64,000 nt of DNA, from contig JAJPYN010000008.1 in NCBI GenBank assembly GCA_021204905.1, positions 62,001-126,000 of the forward strand, read 5' to 3'. The notes beneath the pieces are model-generated. The model was given only the letters and a program-made list of their open reading frames with translations, did no database searches and was not told the origin of the DNA. This document shows positions 54,766-62,324 of the stretch, one piece after another (positions within the stretch are counted from its first letter, which is position 1; each line of letters begins with the position of its first letter). The translations under genes and the position numbers were made by a program. Source of the stretch: Prevotella sp. GTDB taxonomy: Bacteria; Bacteroidota; Bacteroidia; Bacteroidales; Bacteroidaceae.

Positions 54766-55806
54766 ATGAACGGTTTAGGGAAGTACGTTAACGCGAAATA
54801 TTTCTCGGCGGCTAATGCTCTGGCGGGGAAGAAAGCCTATCGGAAGGTGACGGCCTACGTCGAGAGTTACGACGACATCTTCTTCTGGCGCTCCATCCTT
54901 TCGCAACTCGAATCCGACAGCCTGAAATTCGTCGTAACGCTGCCTTCGCACGAAAAAAAGCTCGAGCGCGGCAAGAAAGCTGCGATGATGTCGGCCATCG
55001 CGAAAGGTGCCGGACCGGACATGATTGCTTGCGTCGACGCCGATTACGACTACCTCCGGCAGGGCTGCAACGACTTTTCGAGGACCGTCATCACCAGCCC
55101 TTACGTCTTTCACACCTACGCCTATTCCATCGAAAATCTGCAGTGCTGGGCGCCCTCGCTCCACGATGTCTGCGTTGCCGTCGCACTCAACGATTCGCCA
55201 GCTATAATTGACTTCGAGGCCTTCCTCGCCGATTTCTCGCGCGCCATCTACCCGCTGTTCGTCTGGAGCGTCCTTTTTTGCCGCCATCCCGAGTATGCGC
55301 GGTTCGACATTTCCGACTTCATGAACGTGATAAAAACGGGCGCAATCACGAAGCGCGAACTCGCCCAAGTTGTCAATAGGGTGGGGCATAAAGCGGCAGT
55401 AAAGACAAGGCATTTCGAACGAACGATGAGCGAAAAAACGCTTCGCAAATACGACGCGCTCAAAGACGAACTCCGCACACTCGGCATCACCCCCGACGAC
55501 ACGTATCTCTACATCCAAGGCCACCAGCTTTTCAACGAGATCGTCGCGCCGCTCATCACATCCGTCTGCAACACGCTCATCCGCCAGCGCGAGTCAGAAA
55601 TCAACGTCCAGAGCAAGCACCGCACCCAGCGCAGCAATGAGATTTCGTGCTACGAACGGTCGGTGGAAAACGTCTCGTCGATGCTCAAAAAAAACACGGG
55701 TTACCTGCGCTCGACGCTCGTGGCGAGAATCATGTCCGACCTGAAAACATTCATCGCAACAACCCAAAACAAGAATGTCCGCGAGCGACCAAGCCAAAGA
55801 AATTAA
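54766..55806 (+). CDS. DUF4435 family TOPRIM-like protein (AriB/OLD-nuclease-like)
   Basis: 346 aa from MNGLGKYV; a TTG at 54760 is a possible earlier start. The TOPRIM pattern is visible: a Glu in AYVESYDDIFFW (E33) and D-x-D in MIACVDADYD (D91, D93). HTYAYSIENLQCW is typical of DUF4435. In PARIS the DUF4435 protein AriB is the effector nuclease released by the ABC ATPase AriA. The order ATPase then DUF4435 is the same here, so an RNA- or DNA-cutting effector is a fair guess. The C-terminus overlaps the next gene by 32 bp. Confidence 0.83.
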   Translation: MNGLGKYVNAKYFSAANALAGKKAYRKVTAYVESYDDIFFWRSILSQLESDSLKFVVTLPSHEKKLERGKKAAMMSAIAKGAGPDMIACVDADYDYLRQGCNDFSRTVITSPYVFHTYAYSIENLQCWAPSLHDVCVAVALNDSPAIIDFEAFLADFSRAIYPLFVWSVLFCRHPEYARFDISDFMNVIKTGAITKRELAQVVNRVGHKAAVKTRHFERTMSEKTLRKYDALKDELRTLGITPDDTYLYIQGHQLFNEIVAPLITSVCNTLIRQRESEINVQSKHRTQRSNEISCYERSVENVSSMLKKNTGYLRSTLVARIMSDLKTFIATTQNKNVRERPSQRN

Positions 55807-56482
55807 GCGCGCACTGCGAAGCTTCATGGACGTCGTAACAGCGCAGTCGCTACGGCAAAAAGGCTGCCGCTGCAAGGTGGTGTGGGGCGCCTCAACGCAG
55901 CATCTGCGCAGCCTCGCCAGCCGCTACAAGCCCGACGCCGAACTTGCTGAAATGCTATGGCAAAGCGATGTGCGCGAGTGCAAAATCTTGGCGACAATGT
56001 TAATGCCTGTTAACGAAGTCGATGCCAAAACCGCAAATCGATGGCTTAAAGAAACAGTTGAAGTAGAAATAGCCGAGCAATTGGTTTTCAATCTGTTACA
56101 GCATCTTTCGTTCGCGATTGATTTAGCTTCAAAATGGCTTGAGTCCGAAGAATTCATCCTAAAACTTGCAGCATTAAACCTGTTTTGCCGGCTCTTTATG
56201 CGCAAAATTGACAGCGTCGGTAGTTGCAACAAACCGGACGTTGAACCTTGCAACGAACCGAACGGTGAACCTTGCAACGAACCCGGCAACGAACCGGACG
56301 TTGAACCTGACGCTGTTCGCGCTCGCAAGTTTCTTGCGATAGTTGTCAATTGCCTGAGCGATGAAAGTCCCGCAATCCGGCGCGCCGCAATGAATGCGCT
56401 GATCCGCTTTGCAGAAACAAGCGAACAGAACCGCGTCGCCGCTGTTGCCGCCACGCATTCCGCCGGCTTCGATTTCCTTTAA
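55775..56482 (+). CDS. AlkD-like HEAT-repeat protein (DNA alkylation repair family)
   Basis: 235 aa of HEAT-like helices. ASTQHLRSLASRYKPDAELAEMLWQSDVRECKILATMLM matches the AlkD/AlkC family core (LR..A......LA..LW.S...E..ILA). AlkD-type enzymes remove alkylated bases, but the family also includes non-catalytic DNA-binding members. A 30-residue insertion of repeats (CNEP, NEPDVEP) near residues 149-178 is unlike the family. Overlaps the DUF4435 gene, so it belongs to that operon. Confidence 0.75.
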   Translation: MSASDQAKEIKRALRSFMDVVTAQSLRQKGCRCKVVWGASTQHLRSLASRYKPDAELAEMLWQSDVRECKILATMLMPVNEVDAKTANRWLKETVEVEIAEQLVFNLLQHLSFAIDLASKWLESEEFILKLAALNLFCRLFMRKIDSVGSCNKPDVEPCNEPNGEPCNEPGNEPDVEPDAVRARKFLAIVVNCLSDESPAIRRAAMNALIRFAETSEQNRVAAVAATHSAGFDFL

Positions 56483-56659
56483 GTAGTAAGTAATTGCTCG
56501 CTACAAAGCAAGTTAAACCAGATAGTAGGCTAAATAAGTAGAGTAGTGTGTAGCAACTATAAGGTAAGTAAAAAGTATTCCCCAAACACGCTATTTATCA
56601 TAATGCCGATTATGTGAATTTCGGACAAGGAGGGATTAAATGAGAATTCCGGAGATTAA

Positions 56660-57640
56660 TTAGTCGTTGTCAATGGAGACGAGCTTGTAGGACTTTGTGC
56701 CGAGCCCGATCTTCTCGGCGTAATCGACGATGTACGTGCCGTGCTGACGGTTTATTCGTTCGATGAGCGGCGCATTGTCGTCATTCTGCGAAGCGACGTG
56801 GTTGAAGACGAGGTCGAGGCAGGCCTTGTCGAGCGCGACGGGGTCCGTGCTGGCGAGGATGCCGATGTCTTTCATCAGCGGTTCGGCGGGATGGCTGTCG
56901 CAATCGCAGTCGACGCTCATGTTGTTCATCACATTGATATACAGGATGTTACCTTTGCCGAAATAGTTGTGTACGGCTTGCGCGGCGGCGGCCATCGCTT
57001 CGAGAAAATCGTCTTGTTTGGCGATGAAATTATCCCACAATTGTTCGGGGTCTTGCGTGGCGCCTGCGGAATGGATGTACGCCTTGCCTTCGGCCGATGC
57101 GACGCCGATGGAAGCATTTTTTAACACTCCGCCAAAGCCGCCCATCGCGTGGCCTTTGAAATGCGCGAGGTTCACCATAAAGGTATAGTTTGGCAGGTGC
57201 GAGCCGACGATGTCGTATTTGATATGTTTCTTGTCCTTCACGGGGATGCGGACGGTGCCTTGTTCGTCCATCAAATCGACAGCGGCGACGGCGTCGAAGC
57301 CGTGTTCGCGGATGGTTTGCCAATGGGCTTCGGAGGTGTTGCGCGAGCCTTGATAGGCGGTGTTGCACTCGACGATCGTTCCCCCTACTCTATCGACGAG
57401 TTTCGTGATGAGCTCGGGTTTAAGGTAGTTCTCGCCGCCGGCCTCGCCTGTGCTGATTTTCACTGCGACGCGCCCGTGGGCCTCTATGCCGAGCGCCTCG
57501 TAAATCTTCACGAGTGCTTCGGGCGAGATGTCGCGCGTCATGTAAACAGTTGATTGCGAACGAGTTATGTTTGTTTGCGCGAAGGTCTTAGTTGCTACTA
57601 AAACACTTAACAATGCTGCGAGAAGAATACGCGTTTTCAT
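56660..57640 (-). CDS. DUF362 family protein, secreted
   Basis: 326 aa from MKTRILLAALLSVLVATKTFAQ, a signal peptide. DUF362 features: KISTGEAGGENYLKPELI, VECNTAYQGSRN, VNLAHFKGHAMGGFGGVLKNASIGVAS, GILASTDPVALDKACLDLV. No ferredoxin cysteines are attached, so it is the domain alone. Function unknown; the family is often linked to iron-sulfur or metal binding. The conserved-end element E5 covers the leader, the start codon and most of the signal peptide. A start 19 codons upstream (57697) gives no signal and overlaps rny. Confidence 0.82.
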   Translation of the reverse strand: MKTRILLAALLSVLVATKTFAQTNITRSQSTVYMTRDISPEALVKIYEALGIEAHGRVAVKISTGEAGGENYLKPELITKLVDRVGGTIVECNTAYQGSRNTSEAHWQTIREHGFDAVAAVDLMDEQGTVRIPVKDKKHIKYDIVGSHLPNYTFMVNLAHFKGHAMGGFGGVLKNASIGVASAEGKAYIHSAGATQDPEQLWDNFIAKQDDFLEAMAAAAQAVHNYFGKGNILYINVMNNMSVDCDCDSHPAEPLMKDIGILASTDPVALDKACLDLVFNHVASQNDDNAPLIERINRQHGTYIVDYAEKIGLGTKSYKLVSIDND

Positions 57641-57657
57641 TGTTCGGTTCGTTTCAA
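57586..57657 (+). repeat. Conserved-end element E5, over the start of the DUF362 gene
   Basis: 72 bp. On plus it begins TCTTAGTTGCTACTAA and ends TGTTCGGTTCGTTTCAAT. On minus it supplies the leader and the codons for LVATK of the signal peptide. Confidence 0.7.
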
Positions 57658-57686
57658 TAGTTTGTTTTGCTTTTGTTAAAAACTGT

Positions 57687-59222
57687 TTATTTTGCATATG
57701 CTACCGAGCGCGTTTCGCGTATGACTGTGATTTTCACTTGTCCGGGATAGGTCATCTCGTTTTGTATTTTCGTTGCTATTTCGCCCGACAGTTTCTCGGT
57801 GTCGTCATCGCTGAGTTTGTCAGCCCCCACTATCACTCTCAGCTCGCGGCCGGCCTGGATGGCGTAGGTTTTCGTTACGCCGGGGTACGACATGGCGATG
57901 GCTTCGAGGTCGTTGAGGCGCTTGATGTATGCTTCCACGATTTCGCGCCTTGCGCCGGGGCGTGCGCCTGAGATGGCGTCGCACACTTGCACAATCGGTG
58001 CGAGCAGCGTTTGCATTTCCATCTCGTCGTGGTGGGCTCCGATGGCATTGCAAATGTCGGCTTTTTCCTTATATTTCTCCGCCACTTTCGAGCCGTAGAT
58101 GGCGTGCGGCAGCTCGGTGTCTTCGTCGGGTACCTTGCCGATGTCGTGGAGCAGTCCGGCGCGTTTGGCCTTCTTCGGATTAAGCCCGAGCTCGGCCGCC
58201 ATGATGCCGCAGAGGTTGGCTGTCTCGCGCGCGTGCTGGAGCAGGTTTTGACCGTATGACGAGCGGTATTTCATCTTGCCGACGATGCGCACCAGTTCGG
58301 GGTGCAGGCCGTGAATGCCGAGGTCGATGGTGGTGCGTTTGCCTGTCTCGATGATCTCGTTTTCGAGCTGTTTCTTCACTTTCGCGACAACCTCCTCAAT
58401 GCGCGCGGGATGGATGCGGCCGTCGGCAACGAGTTGATGCAGCGCGAGGCGGCAGGTTTCGCGGCGGATGGGGTCGAAGGCGGAGATGACGATTGCTTCG
58501 GGCGTGTCGTCGACCACGATTTCCACTCCGCAGGCTGCTTCGAGCGTGCGAATGTTTCGTCCTTCGCGCCCGATGATGCGGCCTTTCACCTCGTCGTTGT
58601 CGATGTGGAAGACGGAGACGGAGTTCTCGATGGCCGTTTCCGTTGCGACGCGCTGGATGGTCTGGATGACGATTTTCTTAGCTTGCTGGTTGGCGTTGAG
58701 CTTGGCCTCGTCCATGATCTCGTCGATGTAGCTCTGTGCGTCGGAGCGCGCCTCGTCTTTGAGCGATTCGATGAGCCGCTGCTTGAGTTCCTCGGCGTTC
58801 AGGCCCGACAGTTCTTCGAGTTTCTCGCGCTCGCGAACCTGCATCTTGTCGAGTTCCTGCTGCTTTGCGACAACCTGTTTGCGCTCGTTGTCAAGCAGTT
58901 GCTCGTCGCGCTCCATGTCCTGCCTGCGCCGCGCCAGTTCGTCCTGTTTCTGGTTGAGCGACAGTTCGCGCTGCTTAAGCCTGTTTTCGTTTTGCAGAAT
59001 TTTCTGACTGCGTTGCTGCACCTCTTTCTCCAATTCTGATTTTTTGTTAAGAAACTTCTCTTTCACTTCGAGCAATTTCTTCTCTTTCACAACGTTGGCT
59101 TCCTTCTCCGCCTCCGCGATAATTTTGCTGTAAATCCCTTTTATAACGTACCGGAATATCAGGTACCCCGCCGCGCCTCCGAGTATGAAAGCTACGGCAA
59201 CGACTATAATCGTTAATTCCAT
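57687..59222 (-). CDS. rny: Ribonuclease Y
   Basis: 511 aa. An N-terminal helix anchors it in the membrane (residues about 4-24), followed by a long coiled coil to about 150, a KH domain ([29 protein letters not shown]), and an HD domain ([30 protein letters not shown]). It begins mRNA decay by internal cleavage. The start [10 protein letters not shown] gives the proper anchor. Upstream are zapA and a coiled-coil gene, probably in one operon. Confidence 0.96.
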   Translation of the reverse strand: MELTIIVVAVAFILGGAAGYLIFRYVIKGIYSKIIAEAEKEANVVKEKKLLEVKEKFLNKKSELEKEVQQRSQKILQNENRLKQRELSLNQKQDELARRRQDMERDEQLLDNERKQVVAKQQELDKMQVREREKLEELSGLNAEELKQRLIESLKDEARSDAQSYIDEIMDEAKLNANQQAKKIVIQTIQRVATETAIENSVSVFHIDNDEVKGRIIGREGRNIRTLEAACGVEIVVDDTPEAIVISAFDPIRRETCRLALHQLVADGRIHPARIEEVVAKVKKQLENEIIETGKRTTIDLGIHGLHPELVRIVGKMKYRSSYGQNLLQHARETANLCGIMAAELGLNPKKAKRAGLLHDIGKVPDEDTELPHAIYGSKVAEKYKEKADICNAIGAHHDEMEMQTLLAPIVQVCDAISGARPGARREIVEAYIKRLNDLEAIAMSYPGVTKTYAIQAGRELRVIVGADKLSDDDTEKLSGEIATKIQNEMTYPGQVKITVIRETRSVAYAK

Positions 59223-59263
59223 ATTTTTGGCTTATTTGTTGTTAAAAAATATTATTTCTAAAT

Positions 59264-59557
59264 TCACTTCAATGCATCTTCTATCTCCGAAGTCAGCTTA
59301 GAAAGAATATTCTCGTATGGCTCGACGTCCTTGCTCGCTTGCAATCTTGCGTGGCGGAGCGCGATGTCGACGAGTGCCATATACTGTATCTCTTTTTCGG
59401 TGTTCACGCCTTTGTACATTGACGAATACGTGTTCATCGCGTCGGTGATGAGCCTCTCGCTTTGGCGGTAGAGTTCCTCTTCGCTGGCGGGGATGTTCAC
59501 CGTGATGTCCGTATCGTAGAGATGGAGTGTGATTCTTCGTTCTTTGTCGCCAACCAT
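59264..59557 (-). CDS. zapA: Cell division protein ZapA
   Basis: 97 aa. Pattern of ZapA: RRITLHLYDTDITVNIPASEEELYRQSERLITDAMNTY, then a helix with IQYMALVDIALRHARLQ. It bundles FtsZ filaments. It lies 7 bp after the coiled-coil gene and 41 bp before rny. Confidence 0.85.
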   Translation of the reverse strand: MVGDKERRITLHLYDTDITVNIPASEEELYRQSERLITDAMNTYSSMYKGVNTEKEIQYMALVDIALRHARLQASKDVEPYENILSKLTSEIEDALK

Positions 59558-59564
59558 AGCCGTT

Positions 59565-59861
59565 TCAGCTATTTTCGTTTAGGTAGGTAATGCATTTATT
59601 CACGTCGCGGATGAGCTTTGCCACACGGCTGCGCGCCTTTTCGATGTCGCCGTCGGAGACCTCGAGCATCCGCGCTAATTTCAGGTTGTCGTAATCGCGC
59701 TGCAACTGCGCCATGTCGTCGTGCAACCGCCTTATCTCGTCGGCCTTCCGCGCCAGTTCCTCGCGAAGCCCCCTACTCTCTCTTTGCGCCTCGCGATATT
59801 GCAGGATGAGCTGCCGGAGCCGCGTTTCGAAGGTGGTCAAGATGGGATTGCCCGATGCCAT
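59565..59861 (-). CDS. Coiled-coil protein, ZapB-like in position
   Basis: 98 aa, almost wholly coiled coil (QYREAQRESRGLREELARKADEIRRLHDDMAQLQRDYDNLKLARML), ending KCITYLNENS. Small coiled-coil proteins next to zapA are common in Bacteroidota and may serve as its partner; sequence similarity to E. coli ZapB is not evident. A TAAATTTG box lies at 59889-59882. Confidence 0.75.
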   Translation of the reverse strand: MASGNPILTTFETRLRQLILQYREAQRESRGLREELARKADEIRRLHDDMAQLQRDYDNLKLARMLEVSDGDIEKARSRVAKLIRDVNKCITYLNENS

Positions 59862-59950
59862 TTGTTTTACGAATTTGCCAACAAATTTAATGTTTTTGTT
59901 TCATTTTTGCAATATCCTTGCAATTTTATGAGGAATATCGGTCGTTTGAA

Positions 59951-60571
59951 TTAATCGTCTTGCTTCTTCGCGGGCTCCTTCTTTGCGAGCATCACCACTT
60001 GGAAGACGTACGCCGACACCCATTTGCGGCTGAACCCGAGCCGGTTGTTGTACTTGCGGATGGCTACGGCGGTGCTCATCACTTCGGCGTCGGAAAAATC
60101 GTTCTTGTCGAAAATGCTGTCTACCGTCTTCTCGGTCATCGCCCGCAGCGCACCTCTGAGGAACGACGGCAGGCGCAGTTTGAACTTCATCAAGTTGCCG
60201 AGCAGCATCATTATGTCTTGCGAAAAGCCTTGAAACTGAATAAGATACGTCTGCGCATCCTGAATCTTGCGGCAGTTGCGGCGAATGCTCTGGTCGATCT
60301 CTTTGAAGAATGTGTCGTCGGTTTTGTAAAGCTCTTTCATCATTTTTTTGCACGCCGTCTTCTCGCCCGCCCCGAGCTTGTTGTTCTGCGTGGGCACGTG
60401 GAGAGTGGCTTTAAACATTCGCAAATCGGGGAACATCGCGAGGTTCGTTATGCCCACCGCCGACGCGATTGCCGCCTGAAAATACACGCGCACGAGCATC
60501 ATATAATCCTCCATGCCGCCCTTTTTCGGTGCCGCGTCTTTGCGCCTGAATATTTTTGCTAACACGTTCAT
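59951..60571 (-). CDS. Conserved-looking hypothetical protein
   Basis: 206 aa without signal peptide or certain membrane helix. Basic and helical (GEKTACKKMMKELYKTDDTFFKEIDQSIRRNCRKIQDAQTYL; FSQDIMMLLGNLMKFKLRLPSFLRGALRAM). It ends in a charged tail (KKEPAKKQDD). I do not recognise the family. A consensus promoter (60653-60622) lies directly upstream, so it is a real gene with its own transcript. Confidence 0.78.
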   Translation of the reverse strand: MNVLAKIFRRKDAAPKKGGMEDYMMLVRVYFQAAIASAVGITNLAMFPDLRMFKATLHVPTQNNKLGAGEKTACKKMMKELYKTDDTFFKEIDQSIRRNCRKIQDAQTYLIQFQGFSQDIMMLLGNLMKFKLRLPSFLRGALRAMTEKTVDSIFDKNDFSDAEVMSTAVAIRKYNNRLGFSRKWVSAYVFQVVMLAKKEPAKKQDD

Positions 60572-60621
60572 TTTGAGTAGTTTAAGCGGGTTTATATAAA
60601 GTATTTTGTCTCATCGCTCTG

Positions 60622-60653
60622 CAAAGATAATGCTTGCCGGCGGATTTGGCAAA
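60622..60653 (-). promoter_or_regulatory. Promoter of the hypothetical gene at 60571
   Basis: On minus: TTTG (60653-60650), 20 bp, TATCTTTG (60629-60622). Confidence 0.65.
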
Positions 60654-60722
60654 TAAACAAAACATATTAGATGTTAACAAATCATTAGCCGCGCGGCATT
60701 TTCCCGTTCGGCCTTTTATTCC

Positions 60723-60730
60723 TACCTTTG
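60723..60730 (+). promoter_or_regulatory. -7 box of the pncC gene
   Basis: TACCTTTG, 27 bp before the ATG at 60758; the -33 element is not clear. Confidence 0.5.
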
Positions 60731-60757
60731 CGATGAAGAAAATTGTTTTAAGTCGAT

Positions 60758-61276
60758 ATGGAAAGGGACAAATTAAGCAAGCAACTGTTTGAACTGCTTC
60801 ATGGTAGCGGGCAGTGTGTTGCTACGGCGGAGAGCTGCACGGGCGGTGCTGTGGCGGCGGCGATAGTGGCTACGAGCGGCGCTTCGGAGTATTTCAAGGG
60901 CGGCGTCGTGTCGTATTGTAATGAGGTGAAAGAGCGGCTGTTGGGCGTGTCGCACGACGTTCTTGAGGAGCAGACGGCGGTGTGCGAGGAGGTGGCAATC
61001 GAGATGGCGCGGGGGGCGCGCGAGCTTTTGAAAACGGATTATGCGGTGTCTCTCACGGGCACGGCGGGTCCCGGCGGCGGCACGGCGGCAATTCCCGTCG
61101 GCACGATATGGATCTGCGTGAGCGGCAAAACCGACCGGCAGACCCTCCGCCTCACGGAAGACAATGGGCGTAAGGCTAATCTTGACAATGCCGCCCATGC
61201 CGCGCTGACCCTCCTCTGCCGCTTTATTGCCTCATCACAGTCCGGTTCCGGCACGGCAAAATCTAAAAAATCTTAA
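60758..61276 (+). CDS. pncC: Nicotinamide-nucleotide amidohydrolase PncC (CinA C-terminal domain)
   Basis: 172 aa, only the CinA C-terminal domain. AESCTGG carries the expected catalytic Ser (S26), and SLTGTAGPGGGTAAIPVGTIWI is the family hallmark. It deamidates nicotinamide mononucleotide in NAD recycling. The N-terminal MoaB-like domain of full CinA is absent. A G6 run in the gene (61011-61016) keeps the frame. Confidence 0.92.
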   Translation: MERDKLSKQLFELLHGSGQCVATAESCTGGAVAAAIVATSGASEYFKGGVVSYCNEVKERLLGVSHDVLEEQTAVCEEVAIEMARGARELLKTDYAVSLTGTAGPGGGTAAIPVGTIWICVSGKTDRQTLRLTEDNGRKANLDNAAHAALTLLCRFIASSQSGSGTAKSKKS

Positions 61277-61301
61277 TTTGAAAGTTTAGGGCAGGCATTC
61301 C

Positions 61302-61332
61302 TTTGTCGCGTTAATTATTTTACATAACTTTG
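61302..61332 (+). promoter_or_regulatory. Promoter of the L28-L33-DUF4295 operon
   Basis: TTTG (61302-61305), 19 bp, TAACTTTG (61325-61332): matches the Bacteroidota consensus. The leader is about 60 nt. Confidence 0.72.
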
Positions 61333-61397
61333 CACCCCGATTGGCGAAAGTCAGTCAAAGCATAATTTTTAAGGACAAATAAAAAACGAAAATAGCC

Positions 61398-61661
61398 ATG
61401 TCAAGGATTTGCCAGATTACGGGAAAGAAACCGCAAACGGGGTGTAGGGTGTCTCACTCCATGCATCACACGAAGCACCGCTTCGACGTCAACCTGTTTA
61501 CAAAGAAGTTCTACTACGTTGAGGAGGGTTGTTGGGTCAGCCTCCGCCTTACCGCCGCCGGTCTGCGACATATCAACAAGGTGGGTCTCGACGCAGCTCT
61601 GAAGCAGGCTGTGAGCAAAGGCTACTGCGACTGGAAAGACATTAAAGTTTTAAGCGAATAA
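61398..61661 (+). CDS. rpmB: Ribosomal protein L28 (bL28)
   Basis: 87 aa: [20 protein letters not shown] at the N-terminus, [14 protein letters not shown] and [15 protein letters not shown] as in L28. First gene of the three-gene ribosomal operon, with a consensus promoter upstream. Confidence 0.97.
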   Translation: MSRICQITGKKPQTGCRVSHSMHHTKHRFDVNLFTKKFYYVEEGCWVSLRLTAAGLRHINKVGLDAALKQAVSKGYCDWKDIKVLSE

Positions 61662-61667
61662 CATATT

Positions 61668-61856
61668 ATGGCAAAGAAAGCAAAGGGCAACAGGGTGCAA
61701 GTTATTCTCGAATGCACCGAACACAAAGCAAGCGGTATGCCCGGCACAAGTCGGTATATTACGACAAAGAACCGCAAGAACACTCCCGAGCGGCTTGAGT
61801 TGATGAAATACAACCCGATTCTCAAGAAGATGACTCTGCACAAGGAGATTAAATAA
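61668..61856 (+). CDS. rpmG: Ribosomal protein L33 (bL33)
   Basis: 62 aa: [38 protein letters not shown] as in L33. The zinc-ribbon Cys pairs of the zinc-binding form are absent apart from one Cys, so it is the zinc-free type. It starts 6 bp after L28. Confidence 0.97.
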   Translation: MAKKAKGNRVQVILECTEHKASGMPGTSRYITTKNRKNTPERLELMKYNPILKKMTLHKEIK

Positions 61857-61895
61857 TAAGAACACGCATTATCAAACCCTGTAAAACCAAAAACT

Positions 61896-62051
61896 ATGGC
61901 AAAGAAAGCGGTCGCTACACTTCACGAGGGCTCGTCGGAAGGACGCGCTTACACGAAAGTGATAAAGATGGTGAAGAACCCCCAGACGGGTGCTTACGTC
62001 TTCGACGAGAAGATGATTCCCAACGAGGAAGTTAAGAACTACTTCAAATAA
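61896..62051 (+). CDS. DUF4295 small protein
   Basis: 51 aa: MAKKAVATLHEGSSEGRAY, then TKVIKMVKNPQTGAYVFDEK and a short tail ending NYFK. In Bacteroidota a small DUF4295 protein is regularly found after L28 and L33, and it is thought to be ribosome-linked. It starts 39 bp after L33. Basic N-terminus, no signal. Confidence 0.93.
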   Translation: MAKKAVATLHEGSSEGRAYTKVIKMVKNPQTGAYVFDEKMIPNEEVKNYFK

Positions 62052-62089
62052 ACTTTAGAAACAGTTCTTCTGTATAGTATACCAAAGGA

Positions 62090-62120
62090 GAGGCGGCCAA
62101 TAGCGGTTGCCTCTTTTTTT
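62090..62120 (+). terminator. Rho-independent terminator of the ribosomal operon
   Basis: GAGGCGGCC pairs with GGTTGCCTC (9 bp with two wobbles), 6 nt loop, then seven T (62114-62120). Confidence 0.85.
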
Positions 62121-62324
62121 GCAACTGTTAAAAATGATTTCCGGCAGCGCGGACAGCGTTTTATTTTCGTTTTAAGCCTTTTTTGTTTCGCCGAAAACCG
62201 GTAATTTTGAACCGTCGGAATAAGTCCGGAACGTCTTAGAGCGAAAATAAAGCGCCTCTAATGCGATTTTCCGGCAAAAGCCAAGAGCATAAACAATAAA
62301 CGAATAATCAAATCATAACGACCT

